This document shows positions 1-7,490 of a DNA stretch of 64,000 nt, one piece after another. The notes under the pieces are model-generated. The model ran no database searches. It saw only the letters and a list, made by a program, of their open reading frames with translations, and was not told the DNA's origin. How positions within the stretch are numbered: position 1 is the stretch's first letter; every line of letters starts with the position of its first letter. The position numbers and the translations under genes were made by a program. Location: positions 496,001 to 560,000 of the forward strand of contig CAWJWL010000005.1 of the NCBI GenBank assembly GCA_963846565.1, written 5' to 3'. The DNA is from WHSW01 sp963846565 (GTDB taxonomy: Bacteria; Actinomycetota; Thermoleophilia; Solirubrobacterales; 70-9).

Positions 1-202
1 CGTGGCGGACCGCCGTGTTCTTGGCGAGGATCGTGATCCCCTTCTCGCGCTCGAGGTCCATCGAGTCCATCACGCGCTCGGCGACGTCAGAGCCCTCGCG
101 GAAGGCGCCGGACTGCCACAGCATCGCGTCGACGAGCGTCGTCTTGCCGTGATCGACGTGGGCGACGATCGCGATATTTCTGAGGTCTGCTCGAACGGCC
201 AT
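1..202 (-). CDS. typA: GTPase TypA/BipA, N-terminal fragment (runs off the window)
   Basis: Translational GTPase of the TypA/BipA family, which binds the ribosome and acts in ribosome assembly and stress adaptation. The reverse strand gives 67 codons from an ATG at 202. They include the G1 P-loop AHVDHGKTT at about residues 14-22 and the switch I/G2 region ending GITILAKNTAV, which is characteristic of TypA rather than EF-G or LepA. The remainder of the G domain and the C-terminal domains lie beyond base 1. The gene is divergent from the DsbA-fold gene at 285, with about 80 bp between the two starts. The family call is firm from the motif alone. Confidence 0.93.
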   Translation of the reverse strand, partial: MAVRADLRNIAIVAHVDHGKTTLVDAMLWQSGAFREGSDVAERVMDSMDLEREKGITILAKNTAVRH

Positions 203-284
203 GGCGACCCGTGAGTGTGGCAAGAGTCCGTGGACTCCACATCGCCGGCCCCCGCAAACGCCGAGGCGGTATCACTCAGGCATC

Positions 285-872
285 GTGCGGAGCACCTTCT
301 ACTTCGACCTCGGCTCGCCCTACGCCTACCTCGCGGCGGAACGAATCGCCGCCGTCTTCGACGAGGCGGGCACGGAGCAACCGGAGTGGCAGCCGGTGCT
401 GCTCGGCGCGCTCTTCCAGCGCTTCGGCCGCGACTCGTGGGCCAACGGACCCGACCGCGCTTCCGGCCTCGGCGAGGTCGAACGGCGCGGGCAGGCCTAC
501 GGGCTGCCACCGATCCGCTGGCCCGACCCGTTCCCGGGCAACTCCCTCTTCGCAATGCGCGCCGCGACCTTCGCGAAGGAGATCGGCCGCACGACCTCGT
601 TCGCCCTCGCCGCCTTTCGCCAGGCGTTCGCCGCCGGGCGCGACCTGAGCGAGCCGGACAACGTCTTCATCGCCGCGGCCTCCTCGGAGCTCCATCCGCG
701 CTCGCTCGAGGTGGCGATCGGACGCGACGCGATCAAGGACCGCCTGCGGGAGGCGACCGAGCGCGCCGGCGATCTCGGCGTCAGCGGCGTGCCCGCGGTC
801 TCAATCGGTGAGCAGGTCTTCTGGGGCGACGACCGGCTCGAGGACGCCGCGGCCGCGGCCGCGGCCGGGTGA
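285..872 (+). CDS. DsbA-fold 2-hydroxychromene-2-carboxylate isomerase-like protein
   Basis: A 195-residue thioredoxin-fold protein of the DsbA/HCCA-isomerase family. The start is the GTG at 285, which directly precedes the first strand, FYFDLGSPYAYL; the frame stays open upstream but holds no family sequence. The N-terminal strand-turn with SPY replaces a CxxC motif, and the cis-proline loop appears as GVSGVPAVSIG near the C terminus, as in glutathione-dependent isomerases. There is no redox cysteine pair, so oxidoreductase activity is unlikely. The stop is 4 bp from the next start (877), so the two genes are probably co-transcribed. The true substrate is unknown. Confidence 0.8.
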   Translation: MRSTFYFDLGSPYAYLAAERIAAVFDEAGTEQPEWQPVLLGALFQRFGRDSWANGPDRASGLGEVERRGQAYGLPPIRWPDPFPGNSLFAMRAATFAKEIGRTTSFALAAFRQAFAAGRDLSEPDNVFIAAASSELHPRSLEVAIGRDAIKDRLREATERAGDLGVSGVPAVSIGEQVFWGDDRLEDAAAAAAAG

Positions 873-876
873 GCCG

Positions 877-1509
877 ATGAGCACCGAGGCGACGCCGAGC
901 GCGAAGGGCGCGGTCGAGACAGTCGAGTTGAGCCGCGCCGAGCAGACGGCAGCGCGGCGGGCGGCCGAGTCGAAGGCGACGATCCCGCATCTCTACCTCG
1001 AGGCCGAGGCCGACGCCGGACCGTGGGGCGGTGAGGCTTCCGCTCCGCTGGGCGCCCTGGCGGTGGTCGCCTGCTCGGTGGCGTTGCGGGAGTTTCCGCG
1101 ACTGAACGGCGGCTACCGGGACGGCCGGATCGAGCTCTACTCCCGGATCAACATCGCGGTCACGATCGCAACGCCGGCACCGACGATCTTCGACGCCGAC
1201 GCGAAGGCGGCGGCCGACGTCGCGAGCGAGATCGAGGCCCTGCGCGTCCGCGCGGCGGAGGGCGCACTGACCGCGCGCGAGTCGGCGGGAGCCACCTTCA
1301 CCGTCGACGACCTCACGGGGACCGCCGCGACTCGTGCGTTCGGCGTCGTCGTGCCGGGCCAGTCGGCGGCGCTCTGCGTCACCGGCGGCGGTGGCGGGGC
1401 GGCGGTGCGACTCGGGCTCTCGTGCGACCACCGGGTCGTCGGAACCGGTGCGGCGGCCGAGTTCCTCGGCCGCGTCAAGGCGGCGATCGAGCGGCCGCCG
1501 GCTCGCTGA
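877..1509 (+). CDS. Stand-alone 2-oxoacid dehydrogenase E2 acyltransferase-like domain, altered active site
   Basis: A 210-residue protein covering only the CoA-dependent acyltransferase (catalytic) domain of E2, with no lipoyl or E3-binding region. Family landmarks are KATIPHLYLEAEAD near residue 33, LNGGYRDGRIELYSRINIAV near 77 and GATFTVDDLTG near 138. The active-site motif DHRxxDG is changed: here it reads DHRVVGTG, so the histidine (about 185) is kept but the Asp-Gly pair is lost. The intact E2 at 9627-10958 has DHRALDG. A lipoyl-like/E3-binding protein lacking its lysine is encoded separately at 6859-7275, so these two could be the halves of a split, non-catalytic E2. The role is unknown. 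Confidence 0.75.
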   Translation: MSTEATPSAKGAVETVELSRAEQTAARRAAESKATIPHLYLEAEADAGPWGGEASAPLGALAVVACSVALREFPRLNGGYRDGRIELYSRINIAVTIATPAPTIFDADAKAAADVASEIEALRVRAAEGALTARESAGATFTVDDLTGTAATRAFGVVVPGQSAALCVTGGGGGAAVRLGLSCDHRVVGTGAAAEFLGRVKAAIERPPAR

Positions 1510-1519
1510 GGCGGCGCCG

Positions 1520-2008
1520 ATGCCGCAGCGCTTGATCGACGTCCCGCTCGAGTCGCTCCCCTTCGTGGACGAACACTCACTCGCGGTGACAGCGACCCCG
1601 GAGGCGGTCTGGGATGCATTGCTCGAGACCCTGCCCCGGTTCAGCAGCGGCCCCCGCGGGGAGCGGGTAGCCGGCATCCTCGGTTGCACGCCGAGCGAGC
1701 GCAGTGGTGCGCTCGGCCGAATCGGCTCGACCATCCCCGGCTTCATCGTCACTCGCTCGGTTCGCCCGGCAGTCCTCGCGCTGATGGGGGAGCATCGGTT
1801 CTCTCGCTACGCGCTCGTTTTCCGGATCAGCGAGACGCCGCTCGATCCGGTCCTCTTGAGCGCGGAGACGCGCGCCGAGTTCCCGGGCCGCAAGGGTCGC
1901 GTCTACCGCGGCGCAGTGATCGGGACCCGGGGACACGTAGTCGTCACCACGGGGATCCTGCGCGGGGTGCGGCGGCGGGCCGAGCGCAGCGAAGTCGGCG
2001 CCGGCTAG
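1520..2008 (+). CDS. SRPBCC/DUF2867-like hypothetical protein
   Basis: A 162-residue protein starting at ATG 1520, 11 bp after the preceding stop. The segment HSLAVTATPEAVWDALLETL is the usual opening of START/SRPBCC-fold proteins (polyketide cyclase or lipid-binding type), followed by a variable middle and a strand reading YRGAVIGTRGHVVVTTGIL. No catalytic residues can be inferred. It overlaps the convergent response regulator by 4 bp. The fold is moderately certain and the ligand unknown. Confidence 0.55.
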   Translation: MPQRLIDVPLESLPFVDEHSLAVTATPEAVWDALLETLPRFSSGPRGERVAGILGCTPSERSGALGRIGSTIPGFIVTRSVRPAVLALMGEHRFSRYALVFRISETPLDPVLLSAETRAEFPGRKGRVYRGAVIGTRGHVVVTTGILRGVRRRAERSEVGAG

Positions 2009-2649
2009 CTTCGAAGGAAGGTCAGGACGGCGAGCACGCGACGGTGGTCGACCGCCGTCTGCGGCAGGTCGAGCTTGCCGAAGATGTTGGTGACGTGCTT
2101 CTCGACCGCGCGCTCGGTGACGACGAGGGACTCGGCGATCGCGACGTTCGAACGTCCCTGCGCCATCAGTTCGAGCACCTCGCGCTCGCGCTTGGTGAGA
2201 TCGTCGAGCGGGTCCTCCCGCCGCGCCCTGCCCACGAGCCGCGAGACGACTTCTGGATCGAGCGCCGAACCGCCGTTCGCGACCCGGCGGACGGCCTCGA
2301 CGAAAGCGTCGACGTCGGCGACCCGGTCCTTGAGCAGATAGCCGAGGCCGGCGGCCGAGTCGGAGACGAGTTCGAGCGCGTAGCTCTCCTCGACGTACGC
2401 GGAGAGGACGAGGACGCCGGTGTCGCCGTGCTCGTCGCGGATCCTCAGCGCCGCGCGCAGACCGTCGTCGGTGTTCGTCGGCGGCATGCGAATGTCGACG
2501 ATCGCGACATCGGGCTTGTGCGCGCCGACCTTTCGCAACAGATCGTCGGCGTCGGCGGCCTGGCCGACGACCTCGAACCCGTTCTCGGAGAGCAGGCGGA
2601 CGATTCCCTCGCGCAGGAGCACGGAGTCCTCGGCGACGACTACTCGCAC
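2005..2649 (-). CDS. NarL/LuxR-family response regulator
   Basis: A 214-residue two-component regulator. The receiver domain (about residues 1-120) has the acidic pair in VVVAEDS, the phospho-acceptor Asp in AIVDIRMPP (about residue 52) and the conserved Lys in YLLKDRV. A LuxR-type helix-turn-helix follows (about 145-205): LTKREREVLELMAQGRSN and the recognition segment TERAVEKHVTNIFGKL. The start codon lies 10 bp inside the 3' end of the upstream histidine kinase gene, which indicates translational coupling and a cognate kinase-regulator pair. Regulon and signal are unknown. Confidence 0.93.
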   Translation of the reverse strand: MRVVVAEDSVLLREGIVRLLSENGFEVVGQAADADDLLRKVGAHKPDVAIVDIRMPPTNTDDGLRAALRIRDEHGDTGVLVLSAYVEESYALELVSDSAAGLGYLLKDRVADVDAFVEAVRRVANGGSALDPEVVSRLVGRARREDPLDDLTKREREVLELMAQGRSNVAIAESLVVTERAVEKHVTNIFGKLDLPQTAVDHRRVLAVLTFLRS

Positions 2650-4388
2650 GGGATGCTCGCTGTCACTCTCGTCCCCCGGCCCGGCTCCGAGGAGACCTCG
2701 AGCCGGCCCCCGAGGGCATTGACCCGATCCGCGAGGCCGCGAAGCCCGGTGCCGGTAGAGGGATCGGCGCCGCCGATTCCGTCATCGGCGACCTCGACCT
2801 CGACGGTGCCGTTGTCGCGCCCGACCGTGATGCTGGCCCGTTCGGCATGGGCGTACTTGACCACGTTCGTGAGCGCCTCGGCGACGACGTAGTACGCGGC
2901 GAGCTCTACCGGCTCGTTGAGCCGCTCACCGATCTTCGCGTGCACCTCGACCGGCAGCGGTGTTCGGCTCGCGAGAGCCTCGAGGGCCGGATCGAGACCG
3001 CGGTCGGAGAGCACGGCAGGGTGGATACCCCGGGCGAGCTCTCGCAACTCCTCGAGCGCCCGTGAGAGCTCGTCCGCCGCGCCGGTGAGCAGCTCCTCGG
3101 CCCTCCCCGGGTCATCGCGAACGGCGGCCTTCGCCAGTCGCAGATCGAGGGCGAGCGAAACGAGACGCTGCTGCGCGCCGTCGTGAAGATCGCGCTCGAG
3201 CCGCCTCCGCTCGGCGAGGCCGAAGGCGATCATCCGCACCCGCGACTCGCGCAGCTCCGCGACCTTCGCCCGTAGCTCGGCGTCGAGCCGCTCCTTCTCG
3301 AGCGCGAGTGCCGCCGCGCCGCCGACCGCCTCAATCAGCTCCGGCTCGTCGAGGAGCTGCGCGTCGTGGATGAGCATCGCCACCAAGCGCCCGTCCTCGA
3401 GCCGCACCTCGGAGGTGGCGCGGCCCGGGTACTTCTCCGGGCAATCGATCCGCCGCCCGGTCGAGTCGACATACCGCTCGGACTCGGGAATCCAGTAGGC
3501 GAGCTCGAGCGCCGGGTCGTTGAGGGCGAGGGCGAGGGCGTCGCGGAGCTTCTGCGCGGGAACGCGGCCGCCGATCGTCGCGACCAGCTCGCCGACCGCG
3601 CCGCCGCGCAGCATGCGCGCGCGAACGAGGCTCCCGAGGAAGAGATAGGGAACGAGGCCGAAGGGGATCAGCGCGGCGTACCAGAGCCACTCATCGGTCT
3701 CGACACCGAAGAGACCCAGGAACAGGAGCGCGGCGAGCAGCGCCATCAGCATCCCGCCGGCGACGAACAGGGGCGTGACGATTCGCCGCAACGGGGGCGT
3801 CGCCGTCCGCCAGCGGCCGAACAGGCGGAAGAGGACGACCGAGAGCGTCAGGATCCCGAGCACGCCGAGGCCCTCGAACCAGCGGTCGAAGAAGGACGGG
3901 CTGCCCTCGAGGAGGAAGACGTTCTCCGGGCAGCCCGAACAGCCGTGCGCCGCCGGGTCGTAGGCGAGCATCGGCGGGATGAAGAGGAGAGTCGTCGTCA
4001 GGTACGCGAAGGCGACGATTCCGCGGTCGACCCGGTTGAGGAGACGGCCCGAGGGAAAAGCGAGCAGCAGATGAATCGCGGCGGCGACGAAGAGGTTGTT
4101 GAGCATCGCGCCGACCGTGAACAGCAGCGGCGGGTCGGTGAGGCTGAAGAGTCCGGCGAACCAGGCGAAGCCGGTGGCGACCATGAGCGATCCGACCCGG
4201 TTGTCCGGGCGGCGGTACCAGGCGAAGAGCCCGACCCCGACGAAGCCGGCTCCGATGAAGACGTCGAGGGCGATCCAGAGGCCATGGTCGCCGGCGAAAT
4301 TCGCCTCGCTGATGAGGACGATCTGCGTCCCGAGGACAACGGCGCCGGCGATCGCGAGCCCCCAGAGCGCCCGGCGAAGGCCGATCAC
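2640..4388 (-). CDS. Membrane sensor histidine kinase (HisKA_3/HATPase)
   Basis: A 582-residue kinase whose N-terminal ~260 residues form roughly eight hydrophobic segments, with no large extracytoplasmic sensor domain apart from a loop containing CSGCPEN. A linker follows, then the dimerisation/phosphoacceptor segment RDLHDGAQQRLVSLALDL (His in RDLHD) and a HATPase domain with NVVKYAH (N box), DDGIGG (G1) and TGTGLRGLADRV (G2). This is the NarX/DesK-type kinase class that partners LuxR regulators. I chose GTG 4388 because it overlaps the upstream REC gene stop as GTGA; an ATG further upstream would lie deep inside that gene. The 3' end overlaps the LuxR regulator by 10 bp. Confidence 0.9.
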   Translation of the reverse strand: MIGLRRALWGLAIAGAVVLGTQIVLISEANFAGDHGLWIALDVFIGAGFVGVGLFAWYRRPDNRVGSLMVATGFAWFAGLFSLTDPPLLFTVGAMLNNLFVAAAIHLLLAFPSGRLLNRVDRGIVAFAYLTTTLLFIPPMLAYDPAAHGCSGCPENVFLLEGSPSFFDRWFEGLGVLGILTLSVVLFRLFGRWRTATPPLRRIVTPLFVAGGMLMALLAALLFLGLFGVETDEWLWYAALIPFGLVPYLFLGSLVRARMLRGGAVGELVATIGGRVPAQKLRDALALALNDPALELAYWIPESERYVDSTGRRIDCPEKYPGRATSEVRLEDGRLVAMLIHDAQLLDEPELIEAVGGAAALALEKERLDAELRAKVAELRESRVRMIAFGLAERRRLERDLHDGAQQRLVSLALDLRLAKAAVRDDPGRAEELLTGAADELSRALEELRELARGIHPAVLSDRGLDPALEALASRTPLPVEVHAKIGERLNEPVELAAYYVVAEALTNVVKYAHAERASITVGRDNGTVEVEVADDGIGGADPSTGTGLRGLADRVNALGGRLEVSSEPGRGTRVTASIPCE

Positions 4389-4738
4389 GCCAACAACTCC
4401 TCCATCGCCTCGGCCGAGAGCTTCGCCTTGGGGATGAAGCCACGGGCGCCGGCATCGCGGACCGCCCCTCCCCACTCGTCGACCTCGCGGCTCGAGATCA
4501 GGATCACCGCGGGCGAGTCGGCCCGGCCGGTGATCCGCCGCGAGACGGCGAAGCCATCGAGATCCGGAAGGCGCACATCGAGCAAGATGACATCCGGCAG
4601 CAGCTCGCGCGCAGCCCGCAACGCGGCCTCGCCGTCCTCCGCCTCGCCGACGACGTCATAGCCCTCTCCCTCGAGCAGGCGCCGGGCGCTGGCGCGGAAG
4701 CTGGGGTGATCGTCGACGATCAGAATGGTGCGGGACAT
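4385..4738 (-). CDS. Single-domain response regulator (REC only)
   Basis: A 117-residue CheY-like receiver without an output domain: acidic pair in ILIVDDHPSF, phospho-acceptor in VILLDVRLPDLDG (Asp about 53) and conserved Lys in GFIPKAKL. It is the first gene of the REC / kinase / LuxR-regulator operon, and its stop overlaps the kinase start. A stand-alone REC before a kinase often acts as a phosphate sink or as an allosteric partner of the kinase; that is inference. The ATG at 4738 is preferred because MSRTILIVDD is the canonical receiver N terminus. Confidence 0.9.
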   Translation of the reverse strand: MSRTILIVDDHPSFRASARRLLEGEGYDVVGEAEDGEAALRAARELLPDVILLDVRLPDLDGFAVSRRITGRADSPAVILISSREVDEWGGAVRDAGARGFIPKAKLSAEAMEELLA

Positions 4739-5121
4739 ACGTACCGATTCTCGCGCGATCATGGCTCTCCCCCAATACGGGTACCCGAACCAGCGCTGAC
4801 GGGGAAGCACCAACGCCTCGCGAGCATTCGGCGCTAGGATCACATATTGAGCTTTCGGCGCATGGGGAACCGACGCCGCTGGGCATGAACAACTGGTACC
4901 TCCCGAACTCGGTTCGCCGGCTTCCCCGAGTTGGCGGCGAGTAGGAGACCAGACCGGTCGAGGCCTGATCCCCCCGAGGTCTCGGCCAAGGCGGATACGG
5001 GGCGTGGCGCGGTTTATCCGCGCCACGCCCCCCGCTGCTCCGCCATCCGTCCGCCGGCGCGCCGCGTACGCCGGCTCCGCCCGCGGGGTGCCGATGTATT
5101 TGACGCGGAGGCGAATGGGAG
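4739..5121. other. Intergenic region between divergent operons, with a hairpin
   Basis: About 380 bp separating the reverse-strand kinase operon from the forward E1-alpha-like gene; it presumably holds both promoters. I see no convincing gene. A 7-bp inverted repeat (AACTCGG at 4906-4912, CCGAGTT at 4926-4932, 13-nt loop) could be an operator or a small hairpin; it has no T tract. The sequence just before 5122 contains a weak GGAG ribosome binding site. Confidence 0.5.
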
Positions 5122-5946
5122 ATGCCCGAAGTCGAGACGATCCGAGCGCGCAGCACCGCGCGAGATGCGGCCGTGGCGCCGACGCGTGCGCAGCGGCGTG
5201 AGCTGCTCGCCGCGCTTCTGCGCGGGCGGGGCCTCGAACGCATACTGGCCTCGGGGGGGCCGCGGCGGTGGCCCGCGGGCGACGGGGACGCGGTCCTCTG
5301 CGCGATCGCCGTCGGCTCGGGGCTCGGGGCCGCTGATCGCTTGCTCGCCCCCCGCCGATTCCTCAGCGCCCACCTCGCGCGAGGAGTCGGCCTCGCCGAC
5401 GTCGTCGCCCGCCGGGCTCAGGGTGGTCTCGGGCCTCACAGCGCCGTGGGCATCGCGGTCGGCATCGCCTTTGCCCTGCGGGCCGGCGGCGAGCGCGGCA
5501 TCCCGGTCGCGATCGGCGAGCGGCGCTGGGTGGCGGGCGAGGACTGCGCCGCGGCGCTCGCGCTCGCGCGGGCGGAGCGACTGGCGATCGTCGTCGCCGC
5601 GATCGAGGAGCGCAACCAGGCGCCCGCGCCGCTGCCGGCCGACGCGGAGGCCGACCGCGACGACTACGAGTCCGTGCGCGAGAGCGTGCAGGCCGTGGTC
5701 GAGGCGGCCCGGTCGTCGAGCGCCCCGCGAGTGCTATCGCTGGCAGCCGACCTCGTCGAGCCGCGCCGGCGCTTCGCGCCCGGACTCGCGGAGGACCGCG
5801 CCCGCGACCCGCTCGTCGCCTACGAGCGTCACCTGCTGATCAGCGGCTTCTCGCGCGTCGAGCTCGACGAGGTCCGGCGCGAGGTTGCCGCCGAGCTCGC
5901 GCACGAACCCGCCGGCGGGCTGACCACGCCGCCGAGGGCGGCGTGA
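5122..5946 (+). CDS. Degenerate 2-oxoacid dehydrogenase E1-alpha-like protein
   Basis: A 274-residue, shortened paralogue of the E1-alpha subunit encoded at 7491-8603 (370 aa). Corresponding segments can be read side by side. The thiamine-diphosphate motif of the intact protein (GEG at 170-172, ENN ending at 200) matches GER at 132-134 and EERN ending at 165, so the second Gly and the first Asn are gone. LHRDLGAHFVRG matches LSAHLARG. The C-terminal third, including the active-site loop, is largely missing. The protein therefore should not bind ThDP/Mg normally. It overlaps the E1-beta-like start by 4 bp, and both are followed by a lipoyl-like gene: a complete operon of non-catalytic paralogues. 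Assignment rests on my own alignment and synteny. Confidence 0.7.
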   Translation: MPEVETIRARSTARDAAVAPTRAQRRELLAALLRGRGLERILASGGPRRWPAGDGDAVLCAIAVGSGLGAADRLLAPRRFLSAHLARGVGLADVVARRAQGGLGPHSAVGIAVGIAFALRAGGERGIPVAIGERRWVAGEDCAAALALARAERLAIVVAAIEERNQAPAPLPADAEADRDDYESVRESVQAVVEAARSSSAPRVLSLAADLVEPRRRFAPGLAEDRARDPLVAYERHLLISGFSRVELDEVRREVAAELAHEPAGGLTTPPRAA

Positions 5947-6878
5947 CCACGGCGTCCGCCACGCGGATCACCTTCGACGAGGCGGTCGCCGAGGGCCTGC
6001 GCCTGGAGATGCACCGAGATCCGGCCCTGATCTCGTTCTACACCGCCGCGGGCGGCATCGCCGCGGGCCTCGCGGAGGCGTTCGGGCCTGAACGCTCGCT
6101 GCGCAGCGGGGAGGTCGGGGCGCCGCTGATCCTCGCGGCCTGCGGCGCGGCGCTCGAGGGAAGGCGCTCGATCTGCGAGCTGGGGCTCGACGACGCGGGC
6201 GCCGGGGCACTGGACCAGCTCGCGGAGCTCGCCGCGGCCGCGGCCGCATCCACCGCGCCGACGCCGATCACCGTGCGACTGGAGATCGGTGATCCGCTCT
6301 GCGGCGGCGGAGCCGCCAGCGATCCGCTCGGCTTCCTCCTCGGCCGCCGGGGCCTCAAAGTCGTTGTTCCGAGCACCGCCGCCGACGCGAAGGGGCTGAC
6401 GATCGCCGCGGTTCGCGACGACGACCCCGTCTGCATCCTCGAGCACGCCTCACTGCGCACCGAGGTCGGCACGGTGCCCGAGGGTGCCCACGTGATCGAG
6501 ATCGGGCACGCGCGGACGGTCGCCGAGGGTGAGCGGCTGACCGTGCTCGCGCACGGAACCGCCGTGGCCGCCGCCGAGGCCGCGGTCGCCGAGGGCTCCG
6601 TCGACGCCGACGTGCTCGACCTGCGAAGCCTCGATCCTCTCGATACGGACGCGGTGCTCACGAGCGTGCGCAAGACCGGGAAGATGGTCTTCATCGAGCC
6701 CCGCGAGGATCGCGGCCGGGTGCGGCTAGCGCTCGTCGCCGCGATCTGGGAGCAGGCTTTCGAGTACCTGGACGCGCCGACTCGCCGCCTGCGGCTCGGG
6801 GGAGCTGACGATCGGGCCGGGCACGAGGCCAACGTCGAGCGGATCCGAAAGGAGTGTGATGAGCTCCTCTCCTACTGA
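5943..6878 (+). CDS. Degenerate 2-oxoacid dehydrogenase E1-beta-like protein
   Basis: A 311-residue paralogue of E1-beta (8600-9646). Similarity is clear in TAADAKGL, in DLRSLDPLDTDAVLTSVRK and at the very C terminus (CDELLSY versus CRELLSY in the intact protein). Both catalytic positions appear lost. The Glu of APLAEN in the intact protein (residue 85), which contacts the ThDP aminopyrimidine in this family, aligns with Gly59. The His of GPFHSQ (residue 152) aligns with Ala124. The GED of the N-terminal loop is also absent. The transketolase C-terminal domain is better conserved than the pyrimidine-binding domain. It overlaps both neighbours and so belongs to one operon. Probably non-catalytic; structural or regulatory partnership with the intact complex is speculation. 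Confidence 0.75.
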   Translation: MTTASATRITFDEAVAEGLRLEMHRDPALISFYTAAGGIAAGLAEAFGPERSLRSGEVGAPLILAACGAALEGRRSICELGLDDAGAGALDQLAELAAAAAASTAPTPITVRLEIGDPLCGGGAASDPLGFLLGRRGLKVVVPSTAADAKGLTIAAVRDDDPVCILEHASLRTEVGTVPEGAHVIEIGHARTVAEGERLTVLAHGTAVAAAEAAVAEGSVDADVLDLRSLDPLDTDAVLTSVRKTGKMVFIEPREDRGRVRLALVAAIWEQAFEYLDAPTRRLRLGGADDRAGHEANVERIRKECDELLSY

Positions 6879-7275
6879 GGCTCCGGGCGCGATCGAGGTG
6901 ACCATGCCCGAGACCGGCGCGGCCGGCGCGGCGACCGTCGTCCGCTGGCTCTGCGGTCCTGGAGGGCGGGTGGACGCGGGCGATCCGCTCCTGATCGTCA
7001 ACTGGGAGAGCCAGGCGGCGGAGATCGAGGCGCCGGCCGAGGGCGTCCTCCGGGCGATCTGCGTCGAGGCCGGCTCGCCGGCGCCCGCCGGCAGCACGCT
7101 CGCCGTGATCGACGTCGCGGCCCCGGAGCCGGCGCCGGCACCCGAGCTCGACCTCCGCCGCTACATATCACCGGCGGTGCGCCGCTATGCGCGCGAGCAC
7201 GGTCTCGACCCCAGCACCGTCGAGGGCAGCGGCCGCGACGGCCGCGTGACCCTGGTCGATCTGCGTCGCATCTGA
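6859..7275 (+). CDS. Lipoyl-like domain plus E3-binding domain, lipoylation lysine missing
   Basis: A 138-residue protein resembling the N-terminal half of E2: a biotinyl/lipoyl fold (about residues 13-83, starting VTMPETG), a Pro/Ala linker, and a peripheral subunit-binding domain from YISPAVRRYAREHGLD to GRVTLVDLRRI. In the intact E2 the lipoylated residue is in TDKVDVEI (Lys68); here the aligned turn reads WESQAAEI, with Ser51 at the lysine position, so it cannot be lipoylated. There is no catalytic domain; a free one lies at 877-1509. Start ATG 6859 (GTG 6856 is possible) is 4 nt from AAAGGAG. The N terminus SSSPT is identical to that of the intact E2, where a 48-bp repeat follows directly. 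Confidence 0.8.
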   Translation: MSSSPTEAPGAIEVTMPETGAAGAATVVRWLCGPGGRVDAGDPLLIVNWESQAAEIEAPAEGVLRAICVEAGSPAPAGSTLAVIDVAAPEPAPAPELDLRRYISPAVRRYAREHGLDPSTVEGSGRDGRVTLVDLRRI

Positions 7276-7283
7276 GCAATCGC

Positions 7284-7312
7284 TTGGAATCGTCGCCCTC
7301 GGGTACTACGCT
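7284..7312 (+). promoter_or_regulatory. Possible sigma-70-type promoter of the 2-oxoacid dehydrogenase operon
   Basis: TTGGAA (7284-7289) and TACGCT (7307-7312) are separated by 17 bp, just after the lipoyl-like gene stop and upstream of the operon starting at 7491. The match to consensus is weak at the -10. It is proposed only because a 215-bp gap with a long leader suggests an independent promoter here. Confidence 0.25.
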
Positions 7313-7409
7313 TCGCTGAGTGACCTGAGTCGGCCTAGCCGCCGAACGGGTCCAGACATAGGACGGCCGGGGCGGAACCCCCGACCTTCCATCGTCCGTA
7401 GGCGTCGCA

Positions 7410-7463
7410 GAGGAGATCCCGAAGCGGCGAGATCGACGGCCGAGCTCCGAGGAGATCCCGAAG
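7410..7463 (+). promoter_or_regulatory. Two 15-bp direct repeats upstream of the dehydrogenase operon
   Basis: GAGGAGATCCCGAAG occurs exactly at 7410-7424 and again at 7449-7463 (39 bp apart, start to start), between the possible promoter and the E1-alpha start at 7491. Direct repeats in a leader are typical of regulator binding sites. No palindrome or terminator is evident within them. The binding factor is unknown. Confidence 0.4.
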
Positions 7464-7490
7464 GGCGGGCCAAACACGAAGGACGGAGAG

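Noticed and set aside
5122..7275. Simple pseudogene remnants of a duplicated dehydrogenase operon
   Set aside because: Frames are uninterrupted, starts and stops overlap in operon style and fold-level similarity is retained, so they are listed as coding genes with lost active sites.
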